64,000 nucleotides of DNA, from the NCBI GenBank assembly GCA_905221605.1, contig CAJNDS010002197.1, positions 365,852 through 429,851 of the forward strand, given 5' to 3'. Source of the DNA: Symbiodinium natans (Eukaryota; Sar; Dinophyceae; Suessiales; Symbiodiniaceae). A program made the translations under genes and the position numbers. The notes beneath the pieces were generated by a model. That model did not search any database and was not told the DNA's origin. It worked only from the letters and a program-made list of their open reading frames with translations. This document shows positions 19,375 to 31,564 of this stretch, one piece after another (within the stretch, counting starts at the first letter, position 1; each line of letters begins with the position of its first letter).

Positions 19375-19922
19375 GTTTAGGGTTTAGGGTTTAGGGTTTC
19401 GGGTCTAGGGTCTAGGGATAAGGGTTCGGTGAAGATTTGGGGCTTGGAGGCTTCTAGGGTTTGGGGGCTTTTGAGATCTTTAGGGTCTTAGGGTTTGGGG
19501 CTTTGAAGTCTTCGGGTTGAGGATTTGTTTAGGGTTGAGGGTTTAGGGCAGATGCGTTTCCAGGCAAGCCTTTGCGGAGACGTAGTGCGAGGATTTCGGG
19601 GCGGAGCATCCTCATCACCCAAATACCCAAAGGGCCAAATATGCCCCTTGGCTAAGCAGAATAGCTTCATTCATCGTAGAGACCCCCTTAACGGCTTAAA
19701 ACAGTCTTAACTGATTTTTTTGAAGCAGCTAGGATGGTGCCCCTTGTACTATTCGCTTGAAGAGGGATTAAGATGGTAGGGGTGCACCATGGCCTAGAGC
19801 GGTCCCCTGCTGCTGCAAGCTAGCGCAGAAGCCTCACACACAACACCTCATCGTCCGCTGCTTCTGCCTCAGGTATCGGCGGCGGCACAGGCCAAAACGG
19901 CGTTCAGGGTGTACCCAGACTT

Positions 19923-20029
19923 GGTAGCCCAGTGGTACCCTTTGCCCTTTTTGTTGGTCCTGGGTTCCCTTACAAAGTAGCCAACCCCAAAAAGGGGTGC
20001 CCTTATTCTAATATGGTTACTGGGCTACC
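19923..20029. mobile_element. Inverted-repeat element, family G
   Basis: Ends GGTAGCCCAGTGGTACCC and the inverted GGTTACTGGGCTACC. Its core resembles 3554-3670 (CCCAGTGCTACCCCTTTGCC). Confidence 0.75.
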
Positions 20030-20440
20030 ATGCAGAGAGCCCGGGGTTGACCTTGAGTTACGCACTATTGCGAATCAAGGTCTGCGCCTTTACGTTGCGG
20101 TACTGCCAGGGAGCTCACAGTTCAAGAAGCCCTTAATAAATCGCTCAGCAGCAACCCAGCAGGTTTACTTGGCCTTCTGGGCAGACCCTAAAACCCTAAA
20201 GCCCGAACACTGAACCCTTAAAACCCTAAGCCCTAAAACGCTAAACTGCAAGCAAGACCCTTGTGCTCCCTTTGTAAACATACTATAATAACCCCCCCCC
20301 CCCCCCCCAAGCCCTATTCCAACCCGAAACCCTACATCCTAAACCCTGAACCCTGAACCCTAAACCCTGAACCCTGAACCCTAAACCCTAAACCCTAAAC
20401 CCTATTCTAAATTACTCAGGCCCCTATAGGAAACTTGCAG

Positions 20441-20528
20441 AGTTCGGGGCTTCGAGGCCGAATACCCCGTTGGGGCTAGTGGTCTCTGCTGCAGGGCCTG
20501 TGCCCAACAGACGGCCGGAGCCGAAAAG
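20441..20528 (+). CDS. Exon-like island, unknown
   Basis: The acceptor is TTGCAG. The frame reads FGASRPNTPLGLVVSAAGPV followed by PNRRPEPK. It is framed by CCCTAAA to the left and TTTAGGG to the right. Confidence 0.45.
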
Positions 20529-21373
20529 GGTTTAGGGTTTAGGGTTTAGGGACCTTAGACCCGGAACCCGAAACCCTCAGAGCCCCCCGAACCCTAAAAC
20601 CCGAAAGCCCTGAACCCTAAAACCCGAACGCCCTGAACCCTGAAAACCGAAAGCCCTAGACCCAAAAGCCCAGAAATCCTAAAGCCTTTGCAGCCCTAAA
20701 CCCTTAAACCATAAACCGTGAATCCCCTTTCTAACCCCGAACCCTGAACCATAATGAACCACAGATCCGAAGGTGCCGCAAGATTAGCTACGACTTCTTG
20801 CACCCGCGTGCGCTGGCCTGGGGTTTTGGGTTTCAGGGTTCAGGGGTTTGGTGATTTTTTTTATGAGGGGGGGTTTTGGGATTTTGGGATTGGGTTTTGG
20901 GATTTTGGGATTGGGTTTTAGGATTTTAGGTGTTTAGGGGCTTTAGGGGCTGTAGAGGTTTTACGGGCCAGGGTCAGATATTTGGGTGTGGGGTCCACTT
21001 CATTATAGATATTCTGGTAGCATGGGGCATCTGCTTCCCCATCTTGGGGTGCGTTAATGTAGTCGATTGCCCCTTTCGCAACAGAGCTCTGTTTTAGGGT
21101 TTAGGGTTATGACCTTAAGGCCCTGAACCCTAAACCCTCACGTTGAACCTTAGGCTTTTCTGCTGCCCGAACCCTAGACCCTAAACCCTAAACCCTAAAC
21201 CCTAAACCCTAAGCCCAAAAGGGCTTGAAGTTTTGTAGAAACATGAGATCAGGGGTTGAGGTTTCAGGGTTTGGGATGCAACTTTTTTCCCCACTTGATC
21301 CTTCAGACTCCCCAGACGGGGTTTAGGGTTCAGGGTTCAGGGTTTAGGGTTTAGGGGTTAGGGTCATCCCCAG

Positions 21374-21434
21374 GCGATCAGGGAATAGAGAAGTACTACT
21401 CCCGGACCTTCTACTACAGCTCGTTGGCCTTGCA
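21374..21434 (+). CDS. Exon-like island, unknown (DQGIEKYYSRTFYYSSLALQ)
   Basis: The acceptor is CCCAG. The frame reads DQGIEKYYSRTFYYSSLALQ and may end at a GT inside CAGTGG. The array polarity is reversed compared with most islands (TTTAGGG left, CCCTAAA right). Confidence 0.5.
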
Positions 21435-22489
21435 GTGGCCACATGGCGGGCGTTCTGGGCATTTGTGGCGTTTGGGGGGTGAAGGGCTCCTAAACCCTAA
21501 ACCCTAAACCCTAAACCCTAAACCCTAAACCCTAAACCCTAAACCCTAAACCTTGAACAGTGGTTAAGGACAAGGGGTGCGAACTGTTTGGTCTCCTGGT
21601 GGCTTTCAGACATTCAGGTGCCTCAACCAAACCCCCCCCCCCCCTCAAAAGGGACCTTTTTAAGTCCAGCCCTCAATGGGGGGGTTTCCGAAAGTACGGG
21701 TACCTTGGGGTCTTTATTTACATCCTACTATTTGGTCACTTATTTCCGTAAGCCCTCATGCAACCAGGCAAGCCCTTAAGCGCTCAACCCCGATGATGTC
21801 CAAGAGCAATGGAAACGGGCCAAGGGAATGTGATGATGCAACCCAAAACCCTAAACCCAAAACCCTAAACCCAAAACCCTAAACCCATACGGCAGTTTAG
21901 GAGAGGCATAACACAATTACCCTTGTCGGACCCTCTGCGCATCTGTCTGGGAGCGCCTTAAAGTTAGTTCTTAAACCAGAAGACCCCAGCCATCAAGCTA
22001 ATCTCAAACCTATGCCGTAAGTATCTTATACCTTAAATCACAGAGCTGCCCAACCCGAAAGCTTAATGCCTAAATCAGTGCAAAAACTGGTGGAGGCCTA
22101 AATCTAAACGTTTCGAACCTCGGGTGGGCGTTCTTTGCAACTTAGTCGAGGTTCACCGGGATACGTAGGAATTCTGTTCCAGGCAGGTTCGCAGCAGTCG
22201 AACCTGCCACACTTGCAGGGCCATCGTGTCAGTACAGTCTGCAAACGGTTAGTGTTTCTGCACGTTCCTGGGTTTTAACCTGCTCGCACAGCCGCAGGTC
22301 AGAAAGACATCTATGAACATCTGTTTGTTCTGACCTGTGCTTGGTCTATGCAAGACCCAGGCATTTGTTGTTTAACATCTTCTTGCTCTTAAGATGTGTT
22401 TCTGTGTGTGTAAATCAAAAATGTATATGTATGTAGACATGTATAACCATATTTTATTTGCTTATTTTAATAATTGTCTATATTTCATG

Positions 22490-22497
22490 TATATGAA

Positions 22498-22531
<34 letters not shown>

Positions 22532-22532
22532 C
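22490..22532. repeat. TA-rich microsatellite
   Basis: (TA)n with GTATATA interruptions. Confidence 0.9.
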
Positions 22533-22694
22533 GACCGGGTGCCCTCATTAGGATTCTCCTTATCACGAATAGGAACTATATTCGGGGTTAGGGTGAGGGC
22601 TTACGGGTGTAGGCCCCTAAACCCAAAACCCTACACCCTAAACCCTAAACCCAGAACGACAACAAAATTGCAAAGCTCCCCATGGAAAGCCGAG

Positions 22695-22731
22695 GCTGGT
22701 TATGGGTCTGGTTGCCATCAACGTGGTGCAG
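22695..22731 (+). CDS. Exon-like island, unknown, hydrophobic
   Basis: The frame reads LVMGLVAINVVQ with a possible GC donor (CAG|GCGGGG). It could be part of a membrane helix. A C-run of 16 follows at 22746. Confidence 0.35.
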
Positions 22732-22739
22732 GCGGGGAA

Positions 22740-24900
22740 GCGATGCCCCCCCCCCCCCCCCCCCGCGGTCCGCCTGCATGCCCATGAGTACCCCGTTTCA
22801 GGCTTTAGGGATGTAGAGTTATAGGGTTATTGTTGGGCTTTTGGGGGGCCTTATATTATAGGAAGTAAGAAACAACGGTGCTCTCTTCTTGCTCCGGTTC
22901 CTGGGGTCAGCCCTATAAACCCTGAATCTTAAACCCTAAGCCCTAAACCTTCCCAGGCAACCCAGCCTAGGGTCGTAGGCCTTCGGGGGTGGAAGGTCCC
23001 GGCGGGCTACAGGGCTGAGGGCTGAGGTTTGAGGGCTTCAGGTGCAGGGTTTTGGGGCTCAGGGTTGGCAGAGTTTATGGTCTTAGGATGGTCCGAATGA
23101 CACCAGTGAACCTCTGAAACTCTTGAACCTCTAGAACTAGTAGCCTATGGACTCGACAACCCTCACCCCCCCGCCCTTCCTTGGCACCTCAAACCCTTAA
23201 TCCCTACTAGCCATCTCAAGCCCTCCAATACCGCAACCCCCCCCCCCCCCCCACCCTCTAAAGCCTAAACCCTAAACCCCTAATCGGGCAAGAAGCCCAA
23301 TGAACAGGCAAACCGGGGATGCGCAATACTTGGACTGTACTGGAGCTACTTGTTTTTTCAGTTGTCCTTGGTTAAACATGTGAATCTCCAAAGCCCTGAA
23401 GCCCCAAAACTCAAGTTCGCCCAAATTTAGGGTTTGGGGTTTGGGCTTTAGGGTTTAGGGTTTAGGGTTCAGGGTAAGTCATGCCCAAAGCCCCGTCGTG
23501 GTGCGGAACGCATTTCTCCACACTTCTTGAGACAGCTCGCGGTCCTCTCAACCCCAAGCCCTTAAAAGCCGTACTTGAAGGTTCACGGGTATAGTATAAA
23601 CCAACGACGAGGGGTAGTCAGCCTTTGAATAGAACTGGACATAGGGTCGTTAGGGGAGGGGGGGGGGGGAAGGGGCGGGGGGGGAAGGGGGGCGGGGGGA
23701 AGGGGGGTGGGGGGGAGGGGGGGGAAGGGGGGAAGGGGGGCGGGGAGGGGGGAAGGGGGGGTCAAGGGGGTAAACCCCAAAACCCTCAACCCGGACCAGG
23801 CCCTCGTGTTCCTGATCTTGATTCACTGGCACATAGAGCTGGATAAACAAATGGTGGATTGCTCTGATTCGGTGGTGGCCTCTTGACAGCACTGCGAAAC
23901 CCTAAAACTCCCCTAAACATCCCTAATCGAGCCGTCCTAGGGTTTAGGGTTTTCAACACGCAGAGCCCGCAAATTGTTCTTCCGGCTTGGGGGTCCTCAC
24001 ATCTATTCTTAAGAAAGCAAACCACGGAGAACATTACATGAACTACTATTTGCTTAACCCCCCAGAAAATACAAGAAAATGATCTCTCTATTGCCCTTAG
24101 AAGGAAGATGGGTTGTTAATTTGTTTTTTGAAATTATATAATAGTAGTGAAGGTTCATGGCAACAACAGCTGCTTATTTCCAACCCTTACTAACTCAGAA
24201 GTGACCATGAACCTTTAAGTGCCTGTCTCCAAGCCCAAAGCCCCTAAACTTGCAACCAAAACACTACACCATAACCCCGAAGTTCCAATAGAAGCCTAAA
24301 CGCGAAGCCCTGAACCCAAACATCCCTAAACCCTGAAGAAGCACCTAAGCCCTGAACCCAAAGAACCCTCAACCCTAAACCCTAAACCCCAAACCCCAAA
24401 CCTCAAACCCCAAACCCCAAACACAAGACAGCCTTTGAGCGTTCATGAGGTGCTCACTACCCTTGTCTTCACTGTGACCTTTCTGCTCACTGGCCTGATG
24501 GTGAAGGGTTTAGGGTTTAGGGCCGTTTAGGGTTTGGTATTTCGGGCTTCGGGTTCAGGGTTTGGGCTTTGGGGTTTAGGGTTTAGGGTTTAGGGCGTGA
24601 AGACGCCCGCAAAGCATCGTTCTTATCCATACTTTGCAAGGCAAATGGATACCAACACAGCAAAGGGATCTCGATTGTAGTTTTGCAGCTTCCTGGTGCG
24701 CTGCTAGTGGCCCATTCGTAATGAGCACAGATAATCAGCATAGATTTAACCAACCCGTATTTGCAAAAAGGGACCACGTGCCTGATATTCCCTAATCCCT
24801 AAACACCAAACCCCAAACCCTAAACCCCAAAACCCCAAACCCTAAACCCTAAACCCTAAACCCCAAACCCCAAACCCCAAACCCTAAACCCCAAACCCCA
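22740..24900. other. No gene supported
   Basis: C-runs (22747, 23239), the purine tract (23650-23768) and scattered degenerate repeats. A + block at 23480-23550 is open but its array polarity is opposite to the other islands. Confidence 0.45.
23650..23768. repeat. Purine-only G-rich tract
   Basis: GGGGGGAAGGGG/GGGGCGGGG units for about 115 bp; expected to form G-quadruplexes. Similar tracts lie at 1807-1890 and 30160-30220. Confidence 0.9.
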
Positions 24901-24933
24901 AACCCTAAACCCTGATCAACAAATGAAGACCAG

Positions 24934-24990
24934 GTTGCGGCTTTGGTCGTGCGTGGAGGAGCATCCCTCCCTCAGCGTGCAGCCCTGGAG
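24934..24990 (+). CDS. Exon-like island, unknown (VAALVVRGGASLPQRAALE)
   Basis: The acceptor is GACCAG and a GC donor follows (GAG|GCGCCA). The frame reads VAALVVRGGASLPQRAALE. CCCTAAA lies to the left; a T-run, a G-run and TTTAGGG lie to the right. Confidence 0.5.
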
Positions 24991-25651
24991 GCGCCAGGGC
25001 TCCTCTTTTTTTTTGTTTTGTTTTTTTTTTTTTTGGGGGGGGGGGGGGGAGAATTTAGGTTTTAGGGTTTAGGCCTTGAGTTTAGGGTTAGGTTGTAGGG
25101 TTTAGGGTTTAGGGGGCATTTAAGGGTTTAGGGCGTTTAAGGGTTTAGGGCGTTAGGTTTAGGGCGTCTAAGGTTTCTTCGCGCCGTTTAGAGTTCAGGG
25201 TTTATAGGGTTCAGGGTTTCGATGGGGCATATGGAGTTTAGGGTTGAGTGGTTAGGGGAGTGCCGCGGCATGGCGCTGTCAGTAATGTGCTTCTATCTTC
25301 GGGGGCTTAACCCTAGACCCTAAACCCTAAGCCCTAAACCCTAAACCCTAAACCCTAAATCGGGTTTCAATGTGCTAGCTCGGGTTTCAGGTTCAGGGCT
25401 TAGGGTTGTACGTCGGTCCCTTTTAGCCAGAAGGGCACCCTTGTTAGGCTCAACTCCCGAAACCCCCAGCCCACATCCTAACAGCCTGGCTCTTAAGAAG
25501 TGTGCTTTTGACAGGACCCGCGGGCGCTTTCTGCAAAAGCTACTCGATCGCAAGCATGCACGTAAAGGGGCTCCAAGCCAAACCCTAAACCCTAGATTAA
25601 AAAACCCACGCAACCAATCCCCAACTCAAAAGGTGTCTTGGTGTTTGCTTT

Positions 25652-25755
25652 GTGGTGCTTTACTGTAACTTTAGATCCTTAGGCTTTTTGGGTTTATTGG
25701 GTTTCGTAATAAGGCAACTCAAAATGTAATATTAACTACCCTCCTAAGTGCAGCC
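25652..25755 (+). repeat. Dispersed repeat, copy 1 of 2
   Basis: About 105 bp starting GTGGTGCTTTACTGTAACTT and ending CTAAGTGCAGCC, closely matching 42529-42633. Confidence 0.85.
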
Positions 25756-25867
25756 AAGTTTGGGGGACGAAATGGCAGCTTGATTCCTTGTGGCACAAAC
25801 GAGGTTGGAAGAAGCCCCCCTCCCTAAGCTCAGGGATGTAAGGTGCGAGCTGAACTTGCAGGTTCTT

Positions 25868-25974
25868 ACCTAGTCGTAGAGTAGGGAAGCTTTAACCTTT
25901 TTGTGGTAGCATCATCCCCTTGTAATCCCAGAGGTTAACCTCGAATTCCCCCAGGTTACTGGACAACTAGGCTT
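25868..25974 (+). mobile_element. Dispersed element, family D
   Basis: About 105 bp, from GTAGAGTAGG through CCCAGAGGTTAACC to TTACTGGACAACTAGG. Contains inverted CCTTTAACC/GGTTAACC arms. Confidence 0.8.
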
Positions 25975-26136
25975 AGATAGTAGGGAAGGCAAGAGGAGCT
26001 CTGGGTCTTCTCGTGGGCGCCTTGGTTTATTTTTGGGCGCCCTAGACCCTAGACCCTAGACCCTAGACCCTGGACCCTAAACCCTAAACCCTAAACCCTA
26101 AACCCCAAACCCCAAACCCTAAACCCTAAACCCTTG

Positions 26137-26207
26137 CACTGTGGTGGCATGGGTTCTCTGGCCATTGCAAGCTTGCCGAGGCCGCTCAACGCCTTAGTGC
26201 CTTGACT
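26137..26207 (+). CDS. Exon-like island, unknown
   Basis: The frame CGGMGSLAIASLPRPLNALV lies between CCCTAAA to the left and TTTAGGG to the right. The edges are not resolved. Confidence 0.4.
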
Positions 26208-26410
26208 GCACCATGCTAGGGGAAACTTAGGGTTTAGGGTTTAGGGTCTAGGGTTTGGGGTCTAGGGTTTAGGGTTTAGGGTTTAGGGTTTAGGGTCTAG
26301 GGTTTAGGGTTTAGGGTCTAGGGTTTAGGGTTTACGAAGCGACGAGCACCCAAAGGCCCGAGCACCAGCCTCCTAAACCTTTTTTCTACCTCATGGCCGA
26401 CAAGCTGGGA

Positions 26411-26490
26411 TCTTCCCCCTTCTAACAGTCCTGAACAGGGAGTCTACTAGGAGGACGATAATCCCTACTAAGGACTGTTAGGCATAAGGG
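26411..26490. mobile_element. Family F-like element, diverged
   Basis: TTCCCCCTTCTAACAGTCCT at the left, ACTAAGGACTGTTAGGC ATAAGGGCGAACGTCCC at the right. Confidence 0.55.
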
Positions 26491-26670
26491 CGAACGTCCC
26501 AACCCTAAATCTAAACCCTAAACCCCAAACCCTAAACCCTGAAACCCCTATAAGCCCCCCAAAGGTCCACAATGAAGCCCAGGACCTTCTTTCCGTCCTC
26601 TTGCTTTGGTGCATCCTGATCCAGCCTCTGCGGCGGGGGAGCGAGCAAGAGGCCGGCGCGAAACCTCAAG

Positions 26671-26782
26671 CCCAGAGAGTCCATTTGTAGTACTAGTATG
26701 GAATTCGGTACCCAAAAACCCTACTAAATAGGTTTTTTGGGTACCTAATTCCATTAATAGTACTACAAACGGACCCTCTGGG
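26671..26782. mobile_element. Long hairpin element
   Basis: Arms of about 48 bp: CCCAGAGAGTCCATTTGTAG at the left pairs with the right end CTACAAACGGACCCTCTGGG. The centre is CTACTAAATA. No frame. Confidence 0.85.
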
Positions 26783-27152
26783 TTGTGTGGGGGGGGGGGG
26801 GGGGGAGGGGTTGAGGGTCGTTACAGTAGCAGGATGCTTGTTCTGAGCACTGAACCTTTTTCACCGTTGGGGTGCTTTAAAGTCAAGATGAGCCCTTTCC
26901 CCTCATGCCTGACCCCGCAAACCTGTAATTAGCCGTTAAGAACCTCTACGCCTTCGACCCCTGAATCTAAAGCCCTGGAACCCTTAAGAACCCCCAAGCA
27001 AGCCCTACACCCCAAAAGCCGAGCCCCGGCACCCTCATGAGTTGTACGTACCTCACAAAGAAGGGTACGCAGACGCGATATGTTGCCAGATTGACCCTGT
27101 TTTCGGGGTATGAAGGTTGCTTTGAACCCTATAACCCCTGAACCCGAACCCT

Positions 27153-27287
27153 AAAGTCTAAACCCTAAACCCTAAACCCTAGACCCTAGACACTAAACCC
27201 TAAACCCTAAACCCTAAACCCTAAACCCTAAACCCTAAACCCTAAACCCTAAACCCTAAACCCTAAACCCTAAACCCTAAACCCTGC
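27153..27287. repeat. CCCTAAA array before an exon island
   Basis: 7-mers ending in CTGCAG, so the array itself runs up to a splice acceptor. Confidence 0.95.
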
Positions 27288-27289
27288 AG

Positions 27290-27346
27290 GCCGGGGCTAG
27301 CGGCACTTTAGCCATGGCCTGGCGTTTGGGCCTCAAGAGGCCGCAA
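27290..27346 (+). CDS. Exon-like island, unknown
   Basis: The acceptor is CTGCAG directly after a long CCCTAAA array. The frame reads AGASGTLAMAWRLGLKRPQK, followed by GGGGTGGG repeats and TTTAGGG arrays. Confidence 0.5.
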
Positions 27347-28849
27347 AAGGGGGGTGGGAGGGGGGTGGGAGGGTTTAGGGTTTGTAATAGTGTTTCGGGT
27401 CAGGGTTTAGGGTTTAGGGTTTAGGGTTTAGGGTTTAGGGTTTAGGGTTAGGGTTTAGGGTTTAGGGTTTAGGGTTTAGGGTTTAGGGTTTAGGGCGTAG
27501 GGTGTATGTAGTGTTTAGGGTTCAGCGTTTAGGATTTAGGGGCAGGAATCGTCACGGGGGTCTTCTTGGGTTTTCCATGGGTTTCTGCATGGTCTTTTTT
27601 GGCTTCTTGCAGGGTCGGTGCATGGGGCCTCTAGAGTTTCTAGGGTCTCCTAAACCCTAAACCCTAAACCCTAAACCCTAAACCCTAAACCCTAAACCTC
27701 AAAACCTAAACCCTAAACCCTACACCCTAAACCCTCCTAGGGCTTTTAGGAAGTTGGCTTCTGGGAAATTCGGGCTTGGGCGCCCTGACTTCACGGCTTG
27801 AAGGGCCCCAGGCACCACTGCCTGTGTGCAAGTGCTGAGGCCATAGTATAGGATGGGCGAAGTCAGGGTTATGGTTTAGGGTTTAGGGTTTAGGGTTTAG
27901 GGTTGAGGGTTTAGGGTTTATAGGGTTTAGGGTTTAGGGTTTAATCGCTTCCCCTTGTATTACACACACCCCGAATTATGCAAACACTTCCCGGAAAATC
28001 CTGCCGAAACCGACCCCGCCTTTTAAACCCTATTCCGAATAGGGGTGTTCAGGGCCTCAAAAACCTTGAAGCCAATCTAAAACCCTATCCCAAAAGATGG
28101 GGGAAGGGCTTAGGGTATAGGGGTATGGGGTTTAGGGCTCAGGGTTTCGGGTTGCAAGTCATGGTCCCCGAAGAGGTAGGTTCCGAAAGGGGTCTGAGAC
28201 ACACCTGGGCCCCAAACGAGGGTTGAGGGTTTAGGCTTTGAGAAGAAGGGCTCATCACAGTTTTCCAGTCGGATTTTATGTAGGCCAGCCTTAGGTTTCT
28301 TCAACGTGTTTGGCAAAAGGAAGTAAGTTCTGCTATATTCATAACAGGTAAGTACAGAAACATTAATATGCATATATGCTTGGTGCATAGCTACATGCAC
28401 GAATTTGATTCCAACATTTTCTTCATGCCCTGTAAAGTGAAGCAGCAGCTCTCTTTGGCGAAGAAGGATACTGCTGGCCGTTGTCGTCGCTTCTGGCGGC
28501 GTGGGCCAAGCCAGCTACAACCAGGCGGGTGTGAGTCTAGGGGCTCCCCACCCTCTAAACCCTCAAACCCTGTAGTTCGGGAATGATCGGATTCGCGAAT
28601 TTCAAAAAAAATCAGGGTAGAACTTAACGCCCAAGATAGTGGGCTATTGGGCCTCCAGGTAGGGCGGCCCCCTCAGGTTTTAGGGTTAGGGAAGTCCGGG
28701 CCATTTTTCGGTGGTTGGACTGCTGGTCGTGGGTGTGGAAGGTGGGTTGTTGTCAAGGCCTAAAGCCTAAACCGGAAAGCCTAGCCCTAAACCCCAAACC
28801 CCAAACCCTAAACCCTAAACCCTAGACCTGGTGGTTCCATGCAATGCAG

Positions 28850-28915
28850 GTCCGGACGCCCAAAGCAAAGGCCGACGGCCAGATGGTTGAGGAAAAGGCC
28901 GGCGATGGACATTGT
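28850..28915 (+). CDS. Exon-like island, unknown, charged
   Basis: The acceptor is ATGCAG. The frame reads VRTPKAKADGQMVEEKAGDG, which is strongly charged. CCCTAAA lies to the left and TTTAGGG-like repeats to the right. Confidence 0.5.
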
Positions 28916-29253
28916 GTTGGGCAGCTTTGGGGTTCGGGGTTTTGATTTTGCTTAGGGTTTGGGGTTTGGGGTTTAGGGTTGAAGGTTGGGTTTAGAGTTT
29001 AGGGTTTACGGTTTAGGGTTTGGGGCTTAGGGCTTAGGGAAGTCAACTAAATTTGCAAGGTTTTGCGTTGCAGAAAGTGAAGGTGTCGAGACCATAGAAT
29101 GCATAAATCCCAAGCCCTTAGCCCCAAACCTCAAATCCCAAACTCCAAACCCTAAACCCCAAACCCCAAACCCCAAACCCCAAACCCTAAACCCCAAACC
29201 CTAAACCCCAAACCCTAAACCCTAAACCCCAAAGCCCCCAAAACCGCCTTCAG

Positions 29254-29330
29254 ATCTTGGAGTACGACTTCCAAGCCGATTCCTGGCGCCCGAACAAGCG
29301 CGCCAGCTACGTGGCCGAGAGCGACTTACT
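29254..29330 (+). CDS. Exon-like island, unknown (ILEYDFQADSWRPNKRASYV)
   Basis: The acceptor is CTTCAG. The frame reads ILEYDFQADSWRPNKRASYV then AESD. Codon-like composition is high. Both flanks carry CCCTAAA-type repeats. Confidence 0.55.
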
Positions 29331-29514
29331 TAGCCAGCAGATGAACTTTAAACTGTTTTTGGGTTTCCTTATTCAGTAGCCCTAAACCCTAAACCCTAAC
29401 CCTAAACCCTAAACCCTAAGCCCTAAGCCCTAAACCCTAAACCCTTGGTTATTGGAGAAGTAAGGCAAGCGGCGCAGCGTCTTCGAGAACCTGCCGCAGG
29501 AGATGGAAGGGGTG

Positions 29515-29660
29515 TATAGGGTGAACATATACATGTATATGTATGTGTATGTATATATATATATAGATTGTATTATTATATCCACATGTGTATATATATA
29601 TAAATAGGTATGTACACACATATATATATATATGTATATATATAGAGATGTAAAGAGATG
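29515..29660. repeat. TATA/TATG microsatellite
   Basis: Irregular (TA)n and TATGTA units. Confidence 0.9.
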
Positions 29661-29778
29661 TTTTGCATGTTTGTTAAATTTGTTTGTGTTCTTGAATCAT
29701 CTTTGTATATTGATTTATGTGCAGCATGTCGAACACGCTGGCTGATCTTAGCTTTGTTTTCGGTATGTCCTTATGTAT

Positions 29779-29783
29779 GAAAA

Positions 29784-29845
<62 letters not shown>

Positions 29846-29865
29846 ATTGTATATGTATATGTGTG
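29779..29865. repeat. ATATGT 6-mer microsatellite
   Basis: About 13 units; reads (VY)n and (YT)n in open frames that are not genes. Confidence 0.95.
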
Positions 29866-30062
29866 TGTGTGTGCATACGCATACGCACATTCATTTTGCT
29901 TGTTGTGGATTACATGTGTACATATGCACACACATAATTCTCATATCCATATGTGGTGTGTGTGTGCGCGTGTGTACAACATGTCTTATATAGAGAACAC
30001 GTATGATCCGCTGGAACCCTGAACCCTAAACCCTCCTCTGGATGATGTGGGGGGGGGGGGGG

Positions 30063-30109
30063 GAGGAAGATGCCTTCGGCTTCGATCCAAAGTCTGGCGG
30101 CAAGTTCAG
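30063..30109 (+). CDS. Exon-like island, unknown (EEDAFGFDPKSGGKF)
   Basis: It follows a run of 16 G. The frame reads EEDAFGFDPKSGGKF with a consensus GT donor (CAG|GTGAGG) leaving two bases. The acceptor inside the G-run is not certain. Confidence 0.5.
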
Positions 30110-30602
30110 GTGAGGGTTGAGGGTTTAGGATTTAGGGCTGAGGGTTTAGGGTTTAGGGCCAGGTGGGGGGTAGGGGGGCAAGGGGTTCGGGGGTAGAGGG
30201 GGGGGGGAGGGGGAGGGCTGATGGTTTAGGGTTTCGGGCTTCATGAGCTTCCAATCAGGAATCAGGGTCGGGGGGGTCTGGGGTTTACAGCGGACGTGCT
30301 GTTCAGGAAGCAGAGGTTGGGGTTGAGGGTTTTAGAGTTCAGAGCTAGGGTCGAGGATTTACCGTTCAGGGGTTTGGGGTTTAGGGTTTAGGGTTTAGGG
30401 TTTAGGGTTAGGGGTTCTGGGTTTGGGTGTCAGGTTTTTTTGAGTTGAGGGTTGAGGGTTGAGGGGTTGTTTGGTCGAAGATTTAGCATTCAGGTTTGAG
30501 GATTGGGATCGTCCTCCCAGACCTCAATGACTCAAATGCTGGCTTTGTTGGCACTCGCCACAAGCCCGAAACGGCCCATGCAAAAAAAGGAGCCCTACCA
30601 TA

Positions 30603-30716
30603 CTTTGTAGCTGAGTAGGTAGCACCTAACCTTTTGCGGTACCTATATGTATATACATATGTATGTATTCCTGCCATGTTTGAAAGGTTAACCTTTTTAC
30701 GCCAAGGGTACTCACC
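30603..30716 (+). mobile_element. Diverged family D-like element
   Basis: GCTGAGTAGGTAGCACCTAACC and GAAAGGTTAACC with an internal TATATGT stretch; the end is CTCACCAACTAGG. Confidence 0.5.
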
Positions 30717-30918
30717 AACTAGGCATACATCTTGACAAGCATCTGAGGGTAGTTCCATGGGCCCTTAATGTGATCGCTCACCTTCAAGGATCTTGACGTA
30801 TGGGCCCTCAATTTGCACAGAGTACACAAGGTGTATGTAAGGGGCATCCTTTTCAGGGCCCATACTCGGGGAACATGTAACACTCTTCCTTGGCTCCTCA
30901 AGGACCATGAGGTCCAAC

Positions 30919-31010
30919 TGGGGGTTTCCGAAATTAGGGGGTACCTTCTAGGAGCCCTTACTGTAAGGGAATCCGACTATCCTTGGGTCCCCATTTTCGT
31001 AAACCCCCAC
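30919..31010. mobile_element. Inverted-repeat element, family E
   Basis: Ends TGGGGGTTTCCGAAATTAGG and the inverted CATTTTCGTAAACCCCCA. Related pieces lie at 4095-4200, 10811-10945, 15307-15400 and 21670-21755. Confidence 0.7.
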
Positions 31011-31564
31011 ATGAACCTTAGAATTTTGGGGTCACATACCCTTTACTACTGTGTTTCCAACTAAGGCATACGGACCATAAACCTTCTTGGGGTTCAGTAG
31101 GTCCCCCGACAAAAGCCCTAAACCCTAGTGAGCCGTGTTAAGGTTCATAAGACCCCCAAACGAACACTCTAAACCCTAAACGCCCTAAACCCTAATGAAC
31201 CCTTTTAGGGTTCGTCTGGTGCTAGTTAAACTTGGGGGCCAAGGTTGCGTTGGCAACCCGCAAGCCCATTCGTCCGGGTCCCTCCAGCCTTTTCTCATAG
31301 GGTCCTAATGAAGAGAGGGGGAGTTTAAGGGTTTAGGGTTTTAGGGTTTAGGGTGTAGGGTTTAGGGTTTAGGGTATGTAACCCAAGGTGCCCTAACACT
31401 CCCCACCACTCGCTCAGGCTCCCTAAGCTTCTCTAAAACTCCCGAGATCTACTGGGGAAGCTAGTTGAGGTTTATTCCCTCGCAGACCCTACACCCTAAA
31501 CCCTAAACCCTAAACCCTAAACCCTAAACCCTAAACCCTAAACCCTAAACCCTAAACCCTGGAG

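Larger units (their letters stand above)
30110..31490. other. No gene supported; G-rich degenerate repeats and elements
   Basis: Holds G-runs (30185-30215), the family D-like element (30603-30716), family E element (30919-31010) and sparse TTTAGGG units. Confidence 0.5.

Noticed and set aside
23480-23550. Exon-like block AQSPVVVRNAFLHTS
   Set aside because: Short, ends in a stop, no clear splice sites, and reversed array polarity.
23583-23892. Proline-rich minus-strand and glycine-rich plus-strand open frames
   Set aside because: They are the two readings of a purine-only G-rich tract.
29674-30022. Open frames reading (YT)n or (VY)n
   Set aside because: Translations of the ATATGT microsatellite.
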